Shown piece by piece: positions 21,950-32,555 of a DNA stretch of 64,000 nt (position 1 is the stretch's first letter; each line of letters begins with the position of its first letter). Location: assembly GCF_026914185.1 (NCBI RefSeq), contig NC_070572.1, forward strand, positions 3,968,001-4,032,000, given 5' to 3'. A program made the translations under genes and the position numbers. The notes below the pieces were generated by a model. It had not been told where the DNA came from. It did no database searches and saw only the letters and a program-made list of their open reading frames with translations. This DNA is from Puccinia triticina. Its lineage: Eukaryota > Basidiomycota > Pucciniomycetes > Pucciniales > Pucciniaceae.

Positions 21950-23486
21950 GCCTTCAAGTGGGAAACGCGGCCACCTGGGCAGCGATACACTCTGCAACGA
22001 CTGACCGGGGAGGAAATTAAGAATCCTCTTGCCGGGTAACATTCAATACTGAATTTCATCGGCTGCAGTCCCTCTCGTCGAGAAGGAATCATCATTGCCT
22101 GATTGCCGAACCACCGATAAGCTCCTCAGCTGATCAATACGAACTGTTCAACCCGGCGGACAGGAATTGCATGGTCGACCTACGCGCCGAAGAGATGCCC
22201 AACATGTTGGTGGGTGCAGGTAAGGGCACGTTTCAGATCAGTATTTATGTAAGCTTCACTTCAGTTTCCAAATTCAGGTAGACAGGGTTAGTCCCCGGTT
22301 ATAGATACAATCAGAACGCGTGTAGATCTGCGTGACAAGCGTTTTGTCAAATGTCCATATCGTGAATCAATGATATCATAACTGGAGTAGCAGTTCTGTG
22401 TCCCAGCTTGCCCTCATTCCCTTCAACGGGCAACGGCTATTAGAAGGCATCAAGCCCAAGATGGGGATACCCCTTTCCAAACATTTGTTCACCCAAGCTG
22501 CTCAGGATAGGAGCCTAGGGAGGTTATCCACTCTAACTTCCTCGCGCCTTGGTAACTAAGGAATCCCCAGTGGGCGATAAAGGCAACAGAGGGCAATTAC
22601 AGACTCGCCAAGATGGTAACGCGCACTATCACCGGGCGCAATATCAAGTCAGTCAAACATTTTAGATGTTGCCGAAGTGCTGGGCCAGACAAAAAAAAAC
22701 GGATTTGTACATCATACCAAAATCATCTGCTGTGAACTGTTGACAATTCACAGCGTGCAATCTGTTGTTGCGACAAGGCAATCAACTGCTATACATACAC
22801 ATCGGAACGGAGCGTCGCCAGGGTTATGCAATCTCATGGGGCATCAGCATTTGGCCAGACCAACTTAAAGCAATCGAAGCGCCTTCGTGTCAATCACCTG
22901 CAAGACACCCGAGCGACCTTGATCAAATATGTCTTGCGTCTTGTGCGTTGCTATCTGGCTCTGGATGGCCCGCATGCCACCTCTACGTTCGAAATCCTTC
23001 AGCGCCTCGCCGATTCAGGCGTCCAGTCCCCTCCACCTAATGGTCCGCAGCGCAGTGAATACACGCGCAACAAGTTCTTGACTGGACTCGAAAAAAGGAT
23101 TAACTGTGCTCGCTCGAATGAACTCCGGCAGGAAGCCTTAGATATCATTCAGCTACTAGAACAGGAAATCGTTGGATGGGGATTCCAATTCAACCTCGCT
23201 TGTCTTCCCGGGTTGTGGGCCTGTTCGAAGGCAGAATCACTGGCTCGTTTGGGGAAACCTGTCGAGGCTGACGAAGTATACTACTGGCCGTGTGCTAGGG
23301 CTGAGCAATATCTCAACGAGCACGTACTCCATCGATACTTTCCACATGAACTTTTGTGATCTCTAAAACAGAGGATATTGATGACAATCACTGCGAACCA
23401 ATTTCGTTTTTTTCTCTTTTGGTTAATTTCTTTTTGCTTTCATCTCTCAACTTGATTGCGTGCCCCAATCTGGAAATCGAACCTTG
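21950..23486 (+). pseudogene. Truncated third copy of the TPR/J-domain gene
   Basis: This block duplicates about 18.2-19.77 kb. The coding part (about 22755-23320) matches the first known exon of the paralogue: DTRATLIKYVLRLVRCYLAL, PPPNGPQRSEYTR and WGFQFNLACLPGLW. It differs by a deletion that removes the ANRASAYM helix and shifts the local frame near 22830-22880. Similarity stops at about 23486, just after the next exon would begin. The acceptor before that exon reads caacttg where the paralogue has cagcttg, so the AG is lost. No J domain follows. It is a non-functional partial duplicate. Confidence 0.8.
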
Positions 23487-24252
23487 AGCCACCCGGTGAC
23501 CCAGGTGTCCTGTTAGGCCCATCCTGAACATCGGTTATGCCCCGGGTCCGGACGGGTTACAGCCAGCAAAAGCCCAGCTCGGACAATGCTTAAAAACCGA
23601 AGCGAGTCTTCCCAGAAAGCCCCAGAGAGAAGCTAAATAAATGCATCTCTTCTTCAGTTGGTTTTCTCACTTTTTTTCTGTTTTTATTTTTCTTCAAAAT
23701 GTCAGTTAAAATACACTTAGAGTATACCAAGACAAAGACAGCAAGAAGGTTTTTTATTTCTTTTGAATAGTGTCTAAATAAAAACACACGCCAAGATCGT
23801 CAACATGTAGCGGACAGCAAGATAATAGTTAAATGGAGAGATAAATGATTAAAGTAACAGAATGGATTCGGAGGGGGAGAGGGTTAACAAGGGTGGGCCA
23901 GGATTGGACCAGAAGTGTGGTCAACCACACATACAAACAACACACGAAACACAAGTGCGCAGAGAACAAGTCGAAAGAAGATAGGAGGGATCTGGCCCTT
24001 GAGAGCACCGAAGGCCCATTGTTGCGGATAAAGATAAGGTACATCTTGTCTGGACTGAAGAGCAGACCTGCAAAAAAAAAAAAAGAACTTGAACCCCAAG
24101 GACAACAAGCAAGCGCAAAAAACCCAAAGCGAACCGATTACTATTTACTAAGATAACCACGGATATTGGGTATGCAAGAGGTAATAATACTGCCAAGATA
24201 TGAAAAAGTACATGAGTAAAAGTGAGAAAGGATGGCGTGATTCTCTAGGTGT
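23487..24252. other. Intergenic, 3' side of the complete TPR/J gene
   Basis: AT-rich, with overlapping short frames on both strands and no domain. It includes the 3' flank of the minus-strand gene that ends at 24253. Confidence 0.35.
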
Positions 24253-27119
24253 TTATCGACCAGTAAGATCGTATAACGACTTTGAGTCAGGGTTAGAAAG
24301 AACCGAATGAGCCTCGTTGATCTGTAGATAAAAAATGGAGGAGTGTTCAGTCAGTATGATCTCCCAATCTGTGCACCGACAAAAATCCCTGGGAGAGATG
24401 ATCGGATGGAGACAGACAGAAAAAGGAAGAAAACTGACGGTTTGAAACAACGCGGTTTGCCCGCCTTTATCAGGATGATGAGTTAGACTGAGCGTCCGAA
24501 AAGCCGTCTTGATTTCTTTCGCTGAAGCACTTTTTGTTAGTCCAAGAACCTGCAAAACAGCGAGTGAGAGCCATAATTCAGATGAAAGACGATCGACAAA
24601 GTCAGCTGGTTAATTAAAGAAAGAAAGAACCGGCCAGACTGTGGAAGTTTGGGACAATGTTTACCTTGTAGTAACCTTTGGGATCCGAATCAGACTTGGT
24701 GGAGTGACCAGAGGGACGAGACGAGCGGCTATGGGAGGAGTGGGAGTGAAACCCATTCGTGTACGAATGGGAGGAGTAGGAGTGAAACCCATTCGTGTAC
24801 GAATGGGACGAGTGGGAGTGAAACCCATTCGTGTACGAATGGGATGAGTTATGGAAATTAGTCCTCGAGCGGATTTCTTCCAACATGCTGTCCCGGGCAG
24901 GTAGATCCATCGTTGGCCAAAGGCGGAGCAACTCAGCAACAGTCGTGTAGATCGGCAACGAAGCAAGCTGCTTGTATTGATAGGTTGCACGGGCCTGGGC
25001 AAAAACAGCTCGGGTAAGATAGACCCGGTAGGGCTCGTATACTTCTTTATTGAACAATAAGGTGGGGGACCCGTAGTTCATCTTGCTGAGCAGGGATCCG
25101 ATCAATGAGTCGAGGCGAAGGTAGAGCTGGGGCCCAAATCGTGGATCCTTCATAGATTGCTGTTCAAGTTGAGAGAAGTAAGCAGGTCAAGGGAAATAAG
25201 ATCGAGTTAGAGATTATAGCAGATTCATAGGGCTGATTTTGTCAAAAAAGATGTAACAAACCTGAGCTATCTGTTCCAATTTGATAGTCTCGACTTTTAT
25301 ACGAAGTGTAGTGAAGATACCTTCGTGATAGTCGGCAACAAATTTTTCGCAGAGAGCCACAGCTTGAAGATGTGATCCTCGAGCAGCGGTACTTTCGATT
25401 GCGCCAATCGAACTCAACAAAGGTGTGAAGAACTCCAGTAAATCACTGAAAATCATTATAAAATCAGATTGATGATCCGATATGGAAGGATAGCAAGCGA
25501 TAATATAGAAAGCAAGGGAACAACATACGAAGCCGGAGCATAATCTGGAACCAATTGCAAGATGCCGAATAACCTCTTTTGAGCTAAGCCAAGGTCGCCG
25601 TTGCTTAGAGCAATCAAAGCATGAACGATTGCACATTCACATCTGAATGGATCGGTTGCGCGCACGCTGAGAGGAGAGAAACGAAGCAACAAGGATGGAA
25701 TGTCAGCCCAATGACTGAGGTGTGAAGCTTGCTTGATATGAAGAAAATGCGAGGCAAACGCGAGTTTGGTTGATAGAGAGAGGTACATACTGGAGCAGGA
25801 CGCGTTGAGCCTCGACAGGTTTGCCCAGGTGGGCGAGTATTTCAGCTTTCCAAATGGTCCAAGACCCAGGAAGATGCGAGGGGTTGAATTTGAATCCCCA
25901 GGTCACGATCTCCTTTTCCAACGACTTCATCACTTGCAAACCGCCCCGCCAGAGCTCATTCTTTCGAGCATCGTTGATTTGTTCCACGTGCTCGACCAGG
26001 AAGTTGGCACGACGTGAAAGCTTTTCAAATTCTTCATAAGGTTGATCATCGGGAAGAATTGGGGTGTTTGACTGAGGTCCTCCGATGATGTTCAAGGCGC
26101 GGGAGGCGTTAGGGCCGTCTAAAAGGGCCAGATAGCAACGTGCGCGACGACAGACTCGTTTGAAAAAATTCAATCTGTTGTCTGGGTTCAATAGCGAAGG
26201 AGGGTCGGTCTCCGTAATCGATCCTTGAAGGTCCTCCAAGGCCTGCTGGTATTGACCTAAGGCCATGTAAGCTGATGCTCTGTTAGCCAATGCGAATGCG
26301 TAGCCCGCCGCACGAGCTAAACCTGGGAATGATGCGGGTGGATATGAGCCGATTGCCTGGGTGTAGACAATGAGTGCTTGCTGTTTTGGCGAATCAAGGA
26401 GATGGATTTGGTGTGCAGACGACATGTTAGAATATCTGATCGGGGAGAACGAGCTAAAAGAAATACAACGAGGAAGAAACCCTGTGTGGACTTACTTCAT
26501 AATTCTTGCTCAAATAATATGTGTTACCCTCTCGGCGAAGCTTGTCGGCCTTTGCGACTTGAATCGCATAATCAGATTTAACTTCGGAAATGAAGTTCGG
26601 GGGAGGGTTTGAAGAGGAGGAGGGATTTGAAGGAGCAACTCCGGTTTTAGCCTTGGCAGGAGTGGCCTTGAGACGGGATGAAGAAGCAGTGGGCTGAGAG
26701 CGAGTGGAGGCTGAAGGGATTTCTTCTTGCTTGACCCGTTTATGGTCAGGACGAGGTAGGTGGGAGCTAGGCGAATCGCCAGCATCTCGAGAGCGTTTGG
26801 TGCCAGCCTCAGGTTGAGGACTTGTCTGTCGGGCTCTTTTCGACGGCTTCTGAGTTGCCGATGAGGTGTTGGCTTCGGTTAGACTTTGATCGGAACGACG
26901 ACGACGCTTTTGAAACTGCGCTTCCAGCTTGTCACGGGTATCCCACAGTACTCGTGCCAGGTTCGAGTCGATGAGAGCAGCTTGTGCTATTGGATCGGGT
27001 GAGTGAATTCTTCTTCTCTTGTACTGTTCAGCCTCAGGCTCCGGGCTAACTCGAGCTGGGGAGTCGAGGTCGATAGGTTCTTGTTCGGAGAAGGATTGCT
27101 CTGGTTGCTCGGCTTCCAT
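24253..27119 (-). CDS. TPR plus C-terminal J-domain co-chaperone (736 aa)
   Basis: Likely an HSP70 co-chaperone: TPR helices for client or partner binding and a J domain to trigger HSP70. Seven exons on the minus strand: 27119-26496, 26380-25791, 25666-25529, 25445-25262, 25159-24665, 24549-24439 and 24321-24253 (2211 nt in all). Residues 1-185 are Ser/Pro/Arg/Lys-rich and disordered, with several NLS-like patches (QYKRRRIHS, QKRRRRSDQ). TPR-like repeats follow (KADKLRREGNTYYLSKNYE spliced to QALIVYTQAIG; FALANRASAYMALGQYQQALEDL). Exon 5 encodes a 12-residue repeat (SYTNGFHSHSSH type, three copies). The J domain is at 671-736 with HPD at 702-704 and ends right after helix IV. The domain order recalls DNAJC7-type proteins, but the nuclear-looking N-terminus differs. 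In intron 1 the acceptor at 26381 follows a ctaac branch site; nearer AGs would bring an in-frame stop. Confidence 0.85.
24746..24853. repeat. 36-bp coding minisatellite in the TPR/J gene
   Basis: Three near-identical 36-nt units (plus-strand phase gagtgggagtgaaacccatt...) encode 12-residue repeats with the core SYTNGFHS on the minus strand. They lie in the linker between the TPR part and the J domain and are absent from the paralogue at 19.0-21.2 kb. Confidence 0.85.
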
Positions 27120-27613
27120 TTTTTATTGATGATATTTGTGAGTGTATTATATTGATCGTATCTTCTTCGTTTCCTTCGTTTTAAAATGTATGTAGTTCGA
27201 TACTGCAAGAGGTATTTTCCCAAGACGCGGATAAGGTACTAGAGAGTATTTCTGAAACAGGTAGACTGAAACGGATTGACTACCGATGGCAGGGAATGCA
27301 ACTGGAGTGATCGAGGAAGAATAAGCGTGAATAAATAGGACGGTCTTGGTGTAGTTGGTGTCGAAGTGGATGGATGGGAGTCGTTGGTTGGGTGCGGGAT
27401 GGTCAGCAGCAGCCGAAGAGGGTTGCTTATGTACAAGTTGACCAAGCCGGGATCCCCGCCCAGCTCCCCGGGATCGAGTGTATGCATATTATGTAAGCGG
27501 CGATCATTTCATACGAGGACTGCTTCCAGCTGCTTCCTCAGCCGGGCACCGGATCGACTCCGATCACTGATCCGGAACCAAACGAAAGGAAGAACTGAAA
27601 CCAAAATGAATAA
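27120..27613. other. Intergenic, upstream of the TPR/J gene
   Basis: Promoter side of the minus-strand TPR/J gene, ending at the target site of the next transposon (TAA at 27611-27613). Frames here are short and without domains. Confidence 0.35.
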
Positions 27614-28069
27614 GGGCCTGTACCATAGCCGGGAAAAAAACAGTTTTTCCCCCGGAAATTAATTTATTTGCAAAAAAACTGTTTTGACCAAAAAACACGT
27701 ACCACAGCGCCTGTTTTTTGACATATCCGGAAAATAGTTTTCCTCGAAAATGGGTGCTTTTCAAAAACAGGTCTGACCCTGTTTTTTGGAAGCTATTTTT
27801 CCACTTCTCTGCACTGCACCAACATCCAAGCAGCATGCCCAAGTCCATCGACAATCTCATTGACCCTGTTGTCCTAATGGACACCATCCCACCACCCACA
27901 TCGGAACCCAACCTGCCAACAACGCCTGCTCCGATGCCTCAATCCAAGAAATTCAAGCCCAATAAAGTCGTCCGTACTCGAGAACGACGGCTATTAATAG
28001 GAGTACACTCCCTCCTTGATGCCCGGTCTGTACCTGCCATCAAAAGTCACTCGCCCAATTCTCGATGAC

Positions 28070-28830
28070 CGGCTTGTTCCGGTCCTTGAGAGGAGTATGT
28101 ACTTCCCAAGATGACCGGAACGAGCCGGTCATCAAGAGGAAGATGTACTGATCAAGATGACCGGTTCGTTCCGGTCATCAAGGAAGTATGCACTCCTCCC
28201 GATGACCGGAACGAACCCTTCCCTTGATGACCGGGTCGTTACGGTCATTTGGAGGAGTGCATATTCCCTCGATGACCGGAACGAACTGGTCATCAAGAGG
28301 AGTATCTACTCCTCAAGATGACCGGTTCGTTGCGGTCATCTTGAGGAGTACATCTTCCACTCGATGACCAGTTCGTTCCGGTCATCAAGGGAGTATGCAC
28401 TCCTCCCGATGGCCGGAACGAACCGGTCATCTAGAGGTAGATATGATGACCGGTTTGTTCCGGTCATCTTGATGAGTACACCCTCTCGACCACCGGTTCG
28501 TTCCGGTCATCTTGAGGAGTACACCCTCCTCTCGATGACTGGTTCGTTCCGGTCATCGGGAGGAGTGCATACTCCCTTGATGACCGGAACAAACTGGTCA
28601 TTGAGTGGAAGATGTACTCCTCAAGATGACCGCAACAAACCGGTCATTGAGAGGAGTGGATCCTCCGGTCATCTTGAGGAGTAGATACTCCTCTTGATGA
28701 CCAGTTCATTCCGGTCATTGAGGGAATATGCACTCCTCCAAATGACCGTAACGACCCGGTCATCGAGGGAAGTGATTACTCCTGCGGTCATCGAGAGGAG
28801 TAATCACTTCCCTGGATGACCGGTTCATTT
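28070..28830. repeat. Array of ~24-bp palindromes (gaccgg...ccggtc)
   Basis: More than a dozen self-complementary units of the form gatgaccggaacgaaccggt / ccggttcgttccggtcat follow each other. They are separated by 15-30 bp spacers that themselves alternate between aggagta... and tactcct... types. Each unit can form a cruciform or hairpin. The spacers are not unique, unlike a CRISPR array. A weaker version of the motif (atgactggtcat) is found at 57.5-57.72 kb. Confidence 0.85.
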
Positions 28831-28845
28831 CGGCCATCTGGAGCA

Positions 28846-29214
28846 ACGGTGAAACAGATACTATACAATACAGTATCTTCAGATACTTGTGTATTGTATC
28901 TGTTGAAAAATACAAAATTGTAAATACAAATTTATTGTATCTGCCTGAAGATACAATACCATAGTATTGTATCAATAAATTATTAAAACTTGATTTTCTT
29001 GTTTTTGGCCACTGTGGACTGTACACAGGAAAACTATCAAAAAACATAAAAATACAGTATCTTGTATTGGGCTGTATTTGCAACAAGATACCAAAGTTTG
29101 AATACATTTGTATAGTATTGGTCTTTGAATACAATACAAATAGATAGTATTGGGTGCAAAACAGATACAAATACAGGCAGATACAGATACATGTATTGTA
29201 TTTGTTTCACCGTT
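28846..29214. mobile_element. Nested 369-bp MITE with 'acggtgaaacagata' ends
   Basis: acggtgaaacagata at the left pairs with tatttgtttcaccgt at the right. The interior is AT-rich with many 'agatactgtattgtatc' variants in both orientations. It interrupts the palindrome array inside the 1.9-kb element, so it inserted later. The target duplication is not clear. Confidence 0.75.
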
Positions 29215-29523
29215 GTCTGGAGGAGTAACCAAAGGACATTGAGGGGAGCTCTTGATGATCAAACAGACCTGTCATCGAGGGGAATAGTCTCGCATCTGAT
29301 CACATGGTCTTTTTATTGGGTATTGGTCAGCTGGATCTCCGATGATGTCGATGCAATGGTGGTTGATTGTGGATATCCTGGAGCCATGGTGGGATGTTTG
29401 TGGTACACGTTTTTCACATTCTGTTTTTTCAGAAATGTGTTTTTCAAAAAAACGGAAAAGCGCAAAAAAAAAAACTATTTTACCTGCACCAAAAAAACAA
29501 ATTTCGTATGGTACAGGCCCTAA

Positions 29524-29962
29524 CAAAGGACTCGAGTTGGCCCCGATTATGCAAACGTAGAAGGCCGACTGGGCAGCGATGGCGCTGGCTTGCATGCTAC
29601 TGACCGTCCGATACAACACCACCTGATACCGGCTGCAGAGACAACACCTGGCTGCATTGAGATTGGGACATTTTTATGTACTACCGGCTCAATGTCACGT
29701 TCTTGTTCCACCCAATGTTCCAGGACCATATCTGATAAGTCATGGATGGAGTGTGTTTTTTCATTTGTCTGTTTTAGTTGGCGGAAAGACTTTTGTGCGC
29801 CTGGCTATGGCAGCTCTTCTCTCTTCCTTCGCTCGAGTAGAGAGCAGATTGTAGGCATGCGCGGGTAAGAAAAAATTGTAGAATTCATGTCTCCCCTGTG
29901 GTTTTATTTGGCTCTTGGGACCCGGCCAAACCAATCTGCAAGATGTGATTTTATTGGGCCAT
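29524..29962. other. Intergenic between two transposons
   Basis: Short frames only (29590-29868 plus, 29547-29729 minus), with no domain. There is no terminal repeat in the interval. Confidence 0.35.
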
Positions 29963-31561
29963 GTACAGTGGGTCATCTAATGTTTTTGGCACTGCATTTT
30001 TCATTGCAGAAGCTCAGGCAACAGACCTGAAGTCATGGAATTGGCTACAGGGGTGGAAAATAAGTTCCCAAGAATGATTATGACAGAAAAAAAATGAAAG
30101 TGAACAATATCAAAAGTGTGGAAATTTTCCAATTTTGTGCAAATTTCTCAGAATCTTTATTATTGCTCAAACCAAGGAGAGAAATTTACAGAGCACAGTA
30201 TGGCATGTGACAGGAATTATAAAAATTGAAAAAAAAACTTAGACCATTTTCAATGATTTTTTGGGTGAATGAGGTATCCACCCATTTGAAATAGAAGTTG
30301 GCACCTGCAGGCCAAATCAACACCAATTTGACCAGATTGATTTGATCCAACAAAAATCATTGAAAATGGTCTCAGTTTTTTTTCATTTTTTATCATTCCT
30401 GTCAAATGCCATACTGTGCTCTGTAATTTTTTCTCCTTGGTTTGAGCAATAATAAAGATTCTGAGAAATTTGCACAAAATTGGAAAATTTTCACACTTTT
30501 CATATTTTTCATTTTCATTTTTTTTATGTCATAATCATTCTTGGGAACTTATTTTACACCCCTGAAGCCAATCCCATGACTTTGGGTCTGTTGCCTGAGC
30601 TTCTGATATGAAAAATGCAATGCCAAAAACACAGGGCATAGCACGGTGGTATTCGACACGTTTTTTGGGCCCCTTGAATACTGATTTGTCAAATATTTGA
30701 GTATTCAGAGATATTTGACGGAAAAACTGACCAAAATATTACATTTTTTGTGTTTTTGACTTATTTTGGCCCACATCTGGGCCATATAATTTTGAGGGGG
30801 TCATCTGTCAAACATATAATGGTGCCAAAGGCGCTTATAATATTGCCAGAGGCATATCTCATAATGGCGGACGCACTATTCAGAGTGCCAGACGCACTAT
30901 TCAGAGTGCCAGACGCACTTTTCATAGTGGCGGACACACTTTTCATAGTGGTGGATGCACTTTTCATAGTGGTGGATGCACTTTTCATAGTGGCGGACGC
31001 ACTTTTCATAGTGGCGGACTCACTATTCAGAGTGCCAGATCACACACTTTTCATAGTGCCGGATGCACTTTTGATAGTGGTGGACTTATTCAGACTGCCG
31101 GACGCACTTTTGATGGTGCCGGACGCACTCTTCATAGTGACGGACACACTTTTCACAGTGACGGACGCAATTTTGATAGTGGCAGACTCACTATTCAGAG
31201 TGCTGGACACACTTTTGATAGTGGCGGACTCACTTTTCATAGTGGCAGACGCACTTTGCATAGTGGCAGACACACCTTTTGTAGTGGTGGACGCACTTTT
31301 CAAAGTGCCAGAGGCAGCTTTTTCTTGTGTTGCACCAAAGGAGCTGGGCCTGTGCAAACTCATCTGGGGCCTTTGGGCCCCAGAGAAGCTTGCATTGGCC
31401 CTCTACGCGCCCCTTTGAGCCATTATTTGAATTTTTTCGAATATTCAAGCTTAAACTTTCCCAGGCATTATTCAACTTGAATCAAATTTGAATACAAATA
31501 CTCGAATCAATTCAATTGGATGTGCTATGCCCTGCAAAAACATTAGATGACCCACTGTACT
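29963..31561. mobile_element. 1.6-kb Tc1/mariner-like non-autonomous element
   Basis: The ends read (TA)cagtgggtcatctaatgttt on the left and the exact complement on the right, giving about 24-bp inverted repeats bordered by TA, as expected for Tc1/mariner. No transposase is present. The left part (29983-30640) is a giant imperfect hairpin with arms of about 300 bp (caggcaacagacc near 30020 against ggtctgttgcctg near 30590). A gggcatagca/tgctatgccc pair at 30635 and 31522 marks another element boundary inside it, enclosing the minisatellite. Confidence 0.8.
30862..31320. repeat. 21-bp minisatellite, open on both strands
   Basis: About twenty tandem units of the type ggacgcacttttcatagtgg. The period is a multiple of three and no unit contains a stop on the plus strand (heptads of the type DALFIVA or DALFRVP) or on the minus strand (KSASxTM). 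Each unit is partly self-complementary (cacttttcatagtg). The long frames (30750-31418 plus, 31040-31363 minus) are explained by the repeat. Confidence 0.85.
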
Positions 31562-32224
31562 CTCTGTCATGGCACGAGTGTAGATGAAACTAAATCCTTG
31601 TCCGCCTCTTCTTGAAGTTCTGGGCTTGCATTTCTCTGTCCTTCCAAGCAGCGTGCTCTAGTCACCAGCTCTGTCAGAAATATGGAACAAAAAAAAATGT
31701 TCTTGACAAAACCCTGTTCCGCAATCCATTTCATTTTTCCGTGACTTGATTGCTCAGCTAATTTACACACAAACTGGTCCCAAGCGACACCCCCCCTCTT
31801 CTTTCAAGGCAGACCAGGATATCATTGAGACCGGCGAGAAGATTATTTGAAGCAAGCACATAGTTACCACGTACAAAAGTGTTCCCACAAAAAAAGTGAA
31901 ACTCATGAAATTGGGATCATCTATTTTCCTTTCATCCCATGAGTTTTATCCCACAAGAAGGTTTTTCCATCATCGCGCCAAGGCGTGGTATACTTTACGC
32001 GGACAGAAATTCTTCCACTCCTGGCGAATGATACCCTTCTGACACCTCAAGTGGAAGTCTGATTTTGAACCCCACACATTAAAGAGTATCTCGTGAAATC
32101 AACTGGCATTTCACATTATGGCAACATGCTTCATTAATATTTGAACTTCAAAAATCCCTATTTTAGATATGAAAATGTAGATTGGATTCCAGGTCTTCTA
32201 TGGCATCTTATAAGGTAAATACTT
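31562..32224. other. Intergenic upstream of SINE copy 1
   Basis: No gene recognised. A short inverted match (aactcatgaaattggga near 31907 with tcccatgagtttta near 31936) is the only structure noted. Confidence 0.35.
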
Positions 32225-32430
32225 TGTTGAGTTGTCTGTTAGTCTGCTACCATGATGTATCACCACAGTATAGAGGGCTGTTGGATTGACCCATGAGCAC
32301 TACCAACCAACCACCCAGCTGGCAGCCACAAGCGTCTGTAGCCTAGTTGGTAAAGGCAGCACTCTAGTATGTGTCTCAGCATAGCTGAGGTCGTGAGTTC
32401 GACTCTCACCAGACACATCTTCATTTTACA
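32225..32430 (+). mobile_element. tRNA-derived SINE-like element, copy 1
   Basis: About 206 bp, starting tgttgagttgtctgttagtc and ending atcttcatttta. The same sequence recurs at 59718-59934 and 60894-61069. It contains a complete class II tRNA-like fold (32332-32417) with A- and B-box matches for RNA polymerase III. Unlike a classical SINE, the tRNA-like part is in the 3' half. Confidence 0.75.
32332..32417 (+). tRNA. tRNA-like sequence with long variable arm (probably repeat-borne)
   Basis: Acceptor GCGTCTG pairs with CAGACAC apart from one C-A mismatch. TA at positions 8-9 is followed by a D arm (GCC...GGC) with A-box tagcctagttgg. The variable arm ctcagc-ata-gctgag is a perfect 6-bp stem, and the T arm GTGAG-TTCGACT-CTCAC has the B-box. 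The anticodon arm pairs poorly (gcac/gtgt with an 8-nt loop containing CTA), so no identity can be given. Two decayed copies elsewhere show it travels as a repeat and is unlikely to be a working tRNA. Confidence 0.5.
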
Positions 32431-32555
32431 GTCTCTACATACTTCCCATCACATCCTACCACATCTAGCATCTGCAACCCTTCACATCCAGATACACATC
32501 CGTCTGTGATTGGAGGGGGAGCCGTAGGGGGGAGAGGGCACAGTTCCTGGTACCC

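Larger units (their letters stand above)
27614..29520. mobile_element. 1.9-kb non-autonomous DNA transposon, PIF/Harbinger-type ends
   Basis: The left end gggcctgtaccata and right end tatggtacaggccc are perfect 14-bp inverted repeats, flanked on both sides by TAA (27611-27613 and 29521-29523). A 3-bp TAA duplication is typical of the PIF/Harbinger superfamily. There is no transposase. Both ends carry A/T-rich subterminal repeats with 'aaaaacagttttt' motifs. It contains the palindrome array (28070-28830) and a second nested element (28846-29214). Confidence 0.8.

Noticed and set aside
28070..28830. Regularly spaced repeats resembling a CRISPR array
   Set aside because: The units are palindromic and of both orientations, the spacers are themselves repeats, there are no cas genes, and the setting is a eukaryotic transposon.
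30750..31418. 222-aa plus-strand and 107-aa minus-strand frames of heptad repeats
   Set aside because: Both are produced by a 21-bp minisatellite lacking stops in either direction inside a non-autonomous transposon; there is no start context or domain.
32332..32417. A functional tRNA gene
   Set aside because: The anticodon arm does not pair properly, the acceptor has a mismatch, and two decayed copies with the same flanks show it is part of a dispersed repeat. Kept only as tRNA-like.
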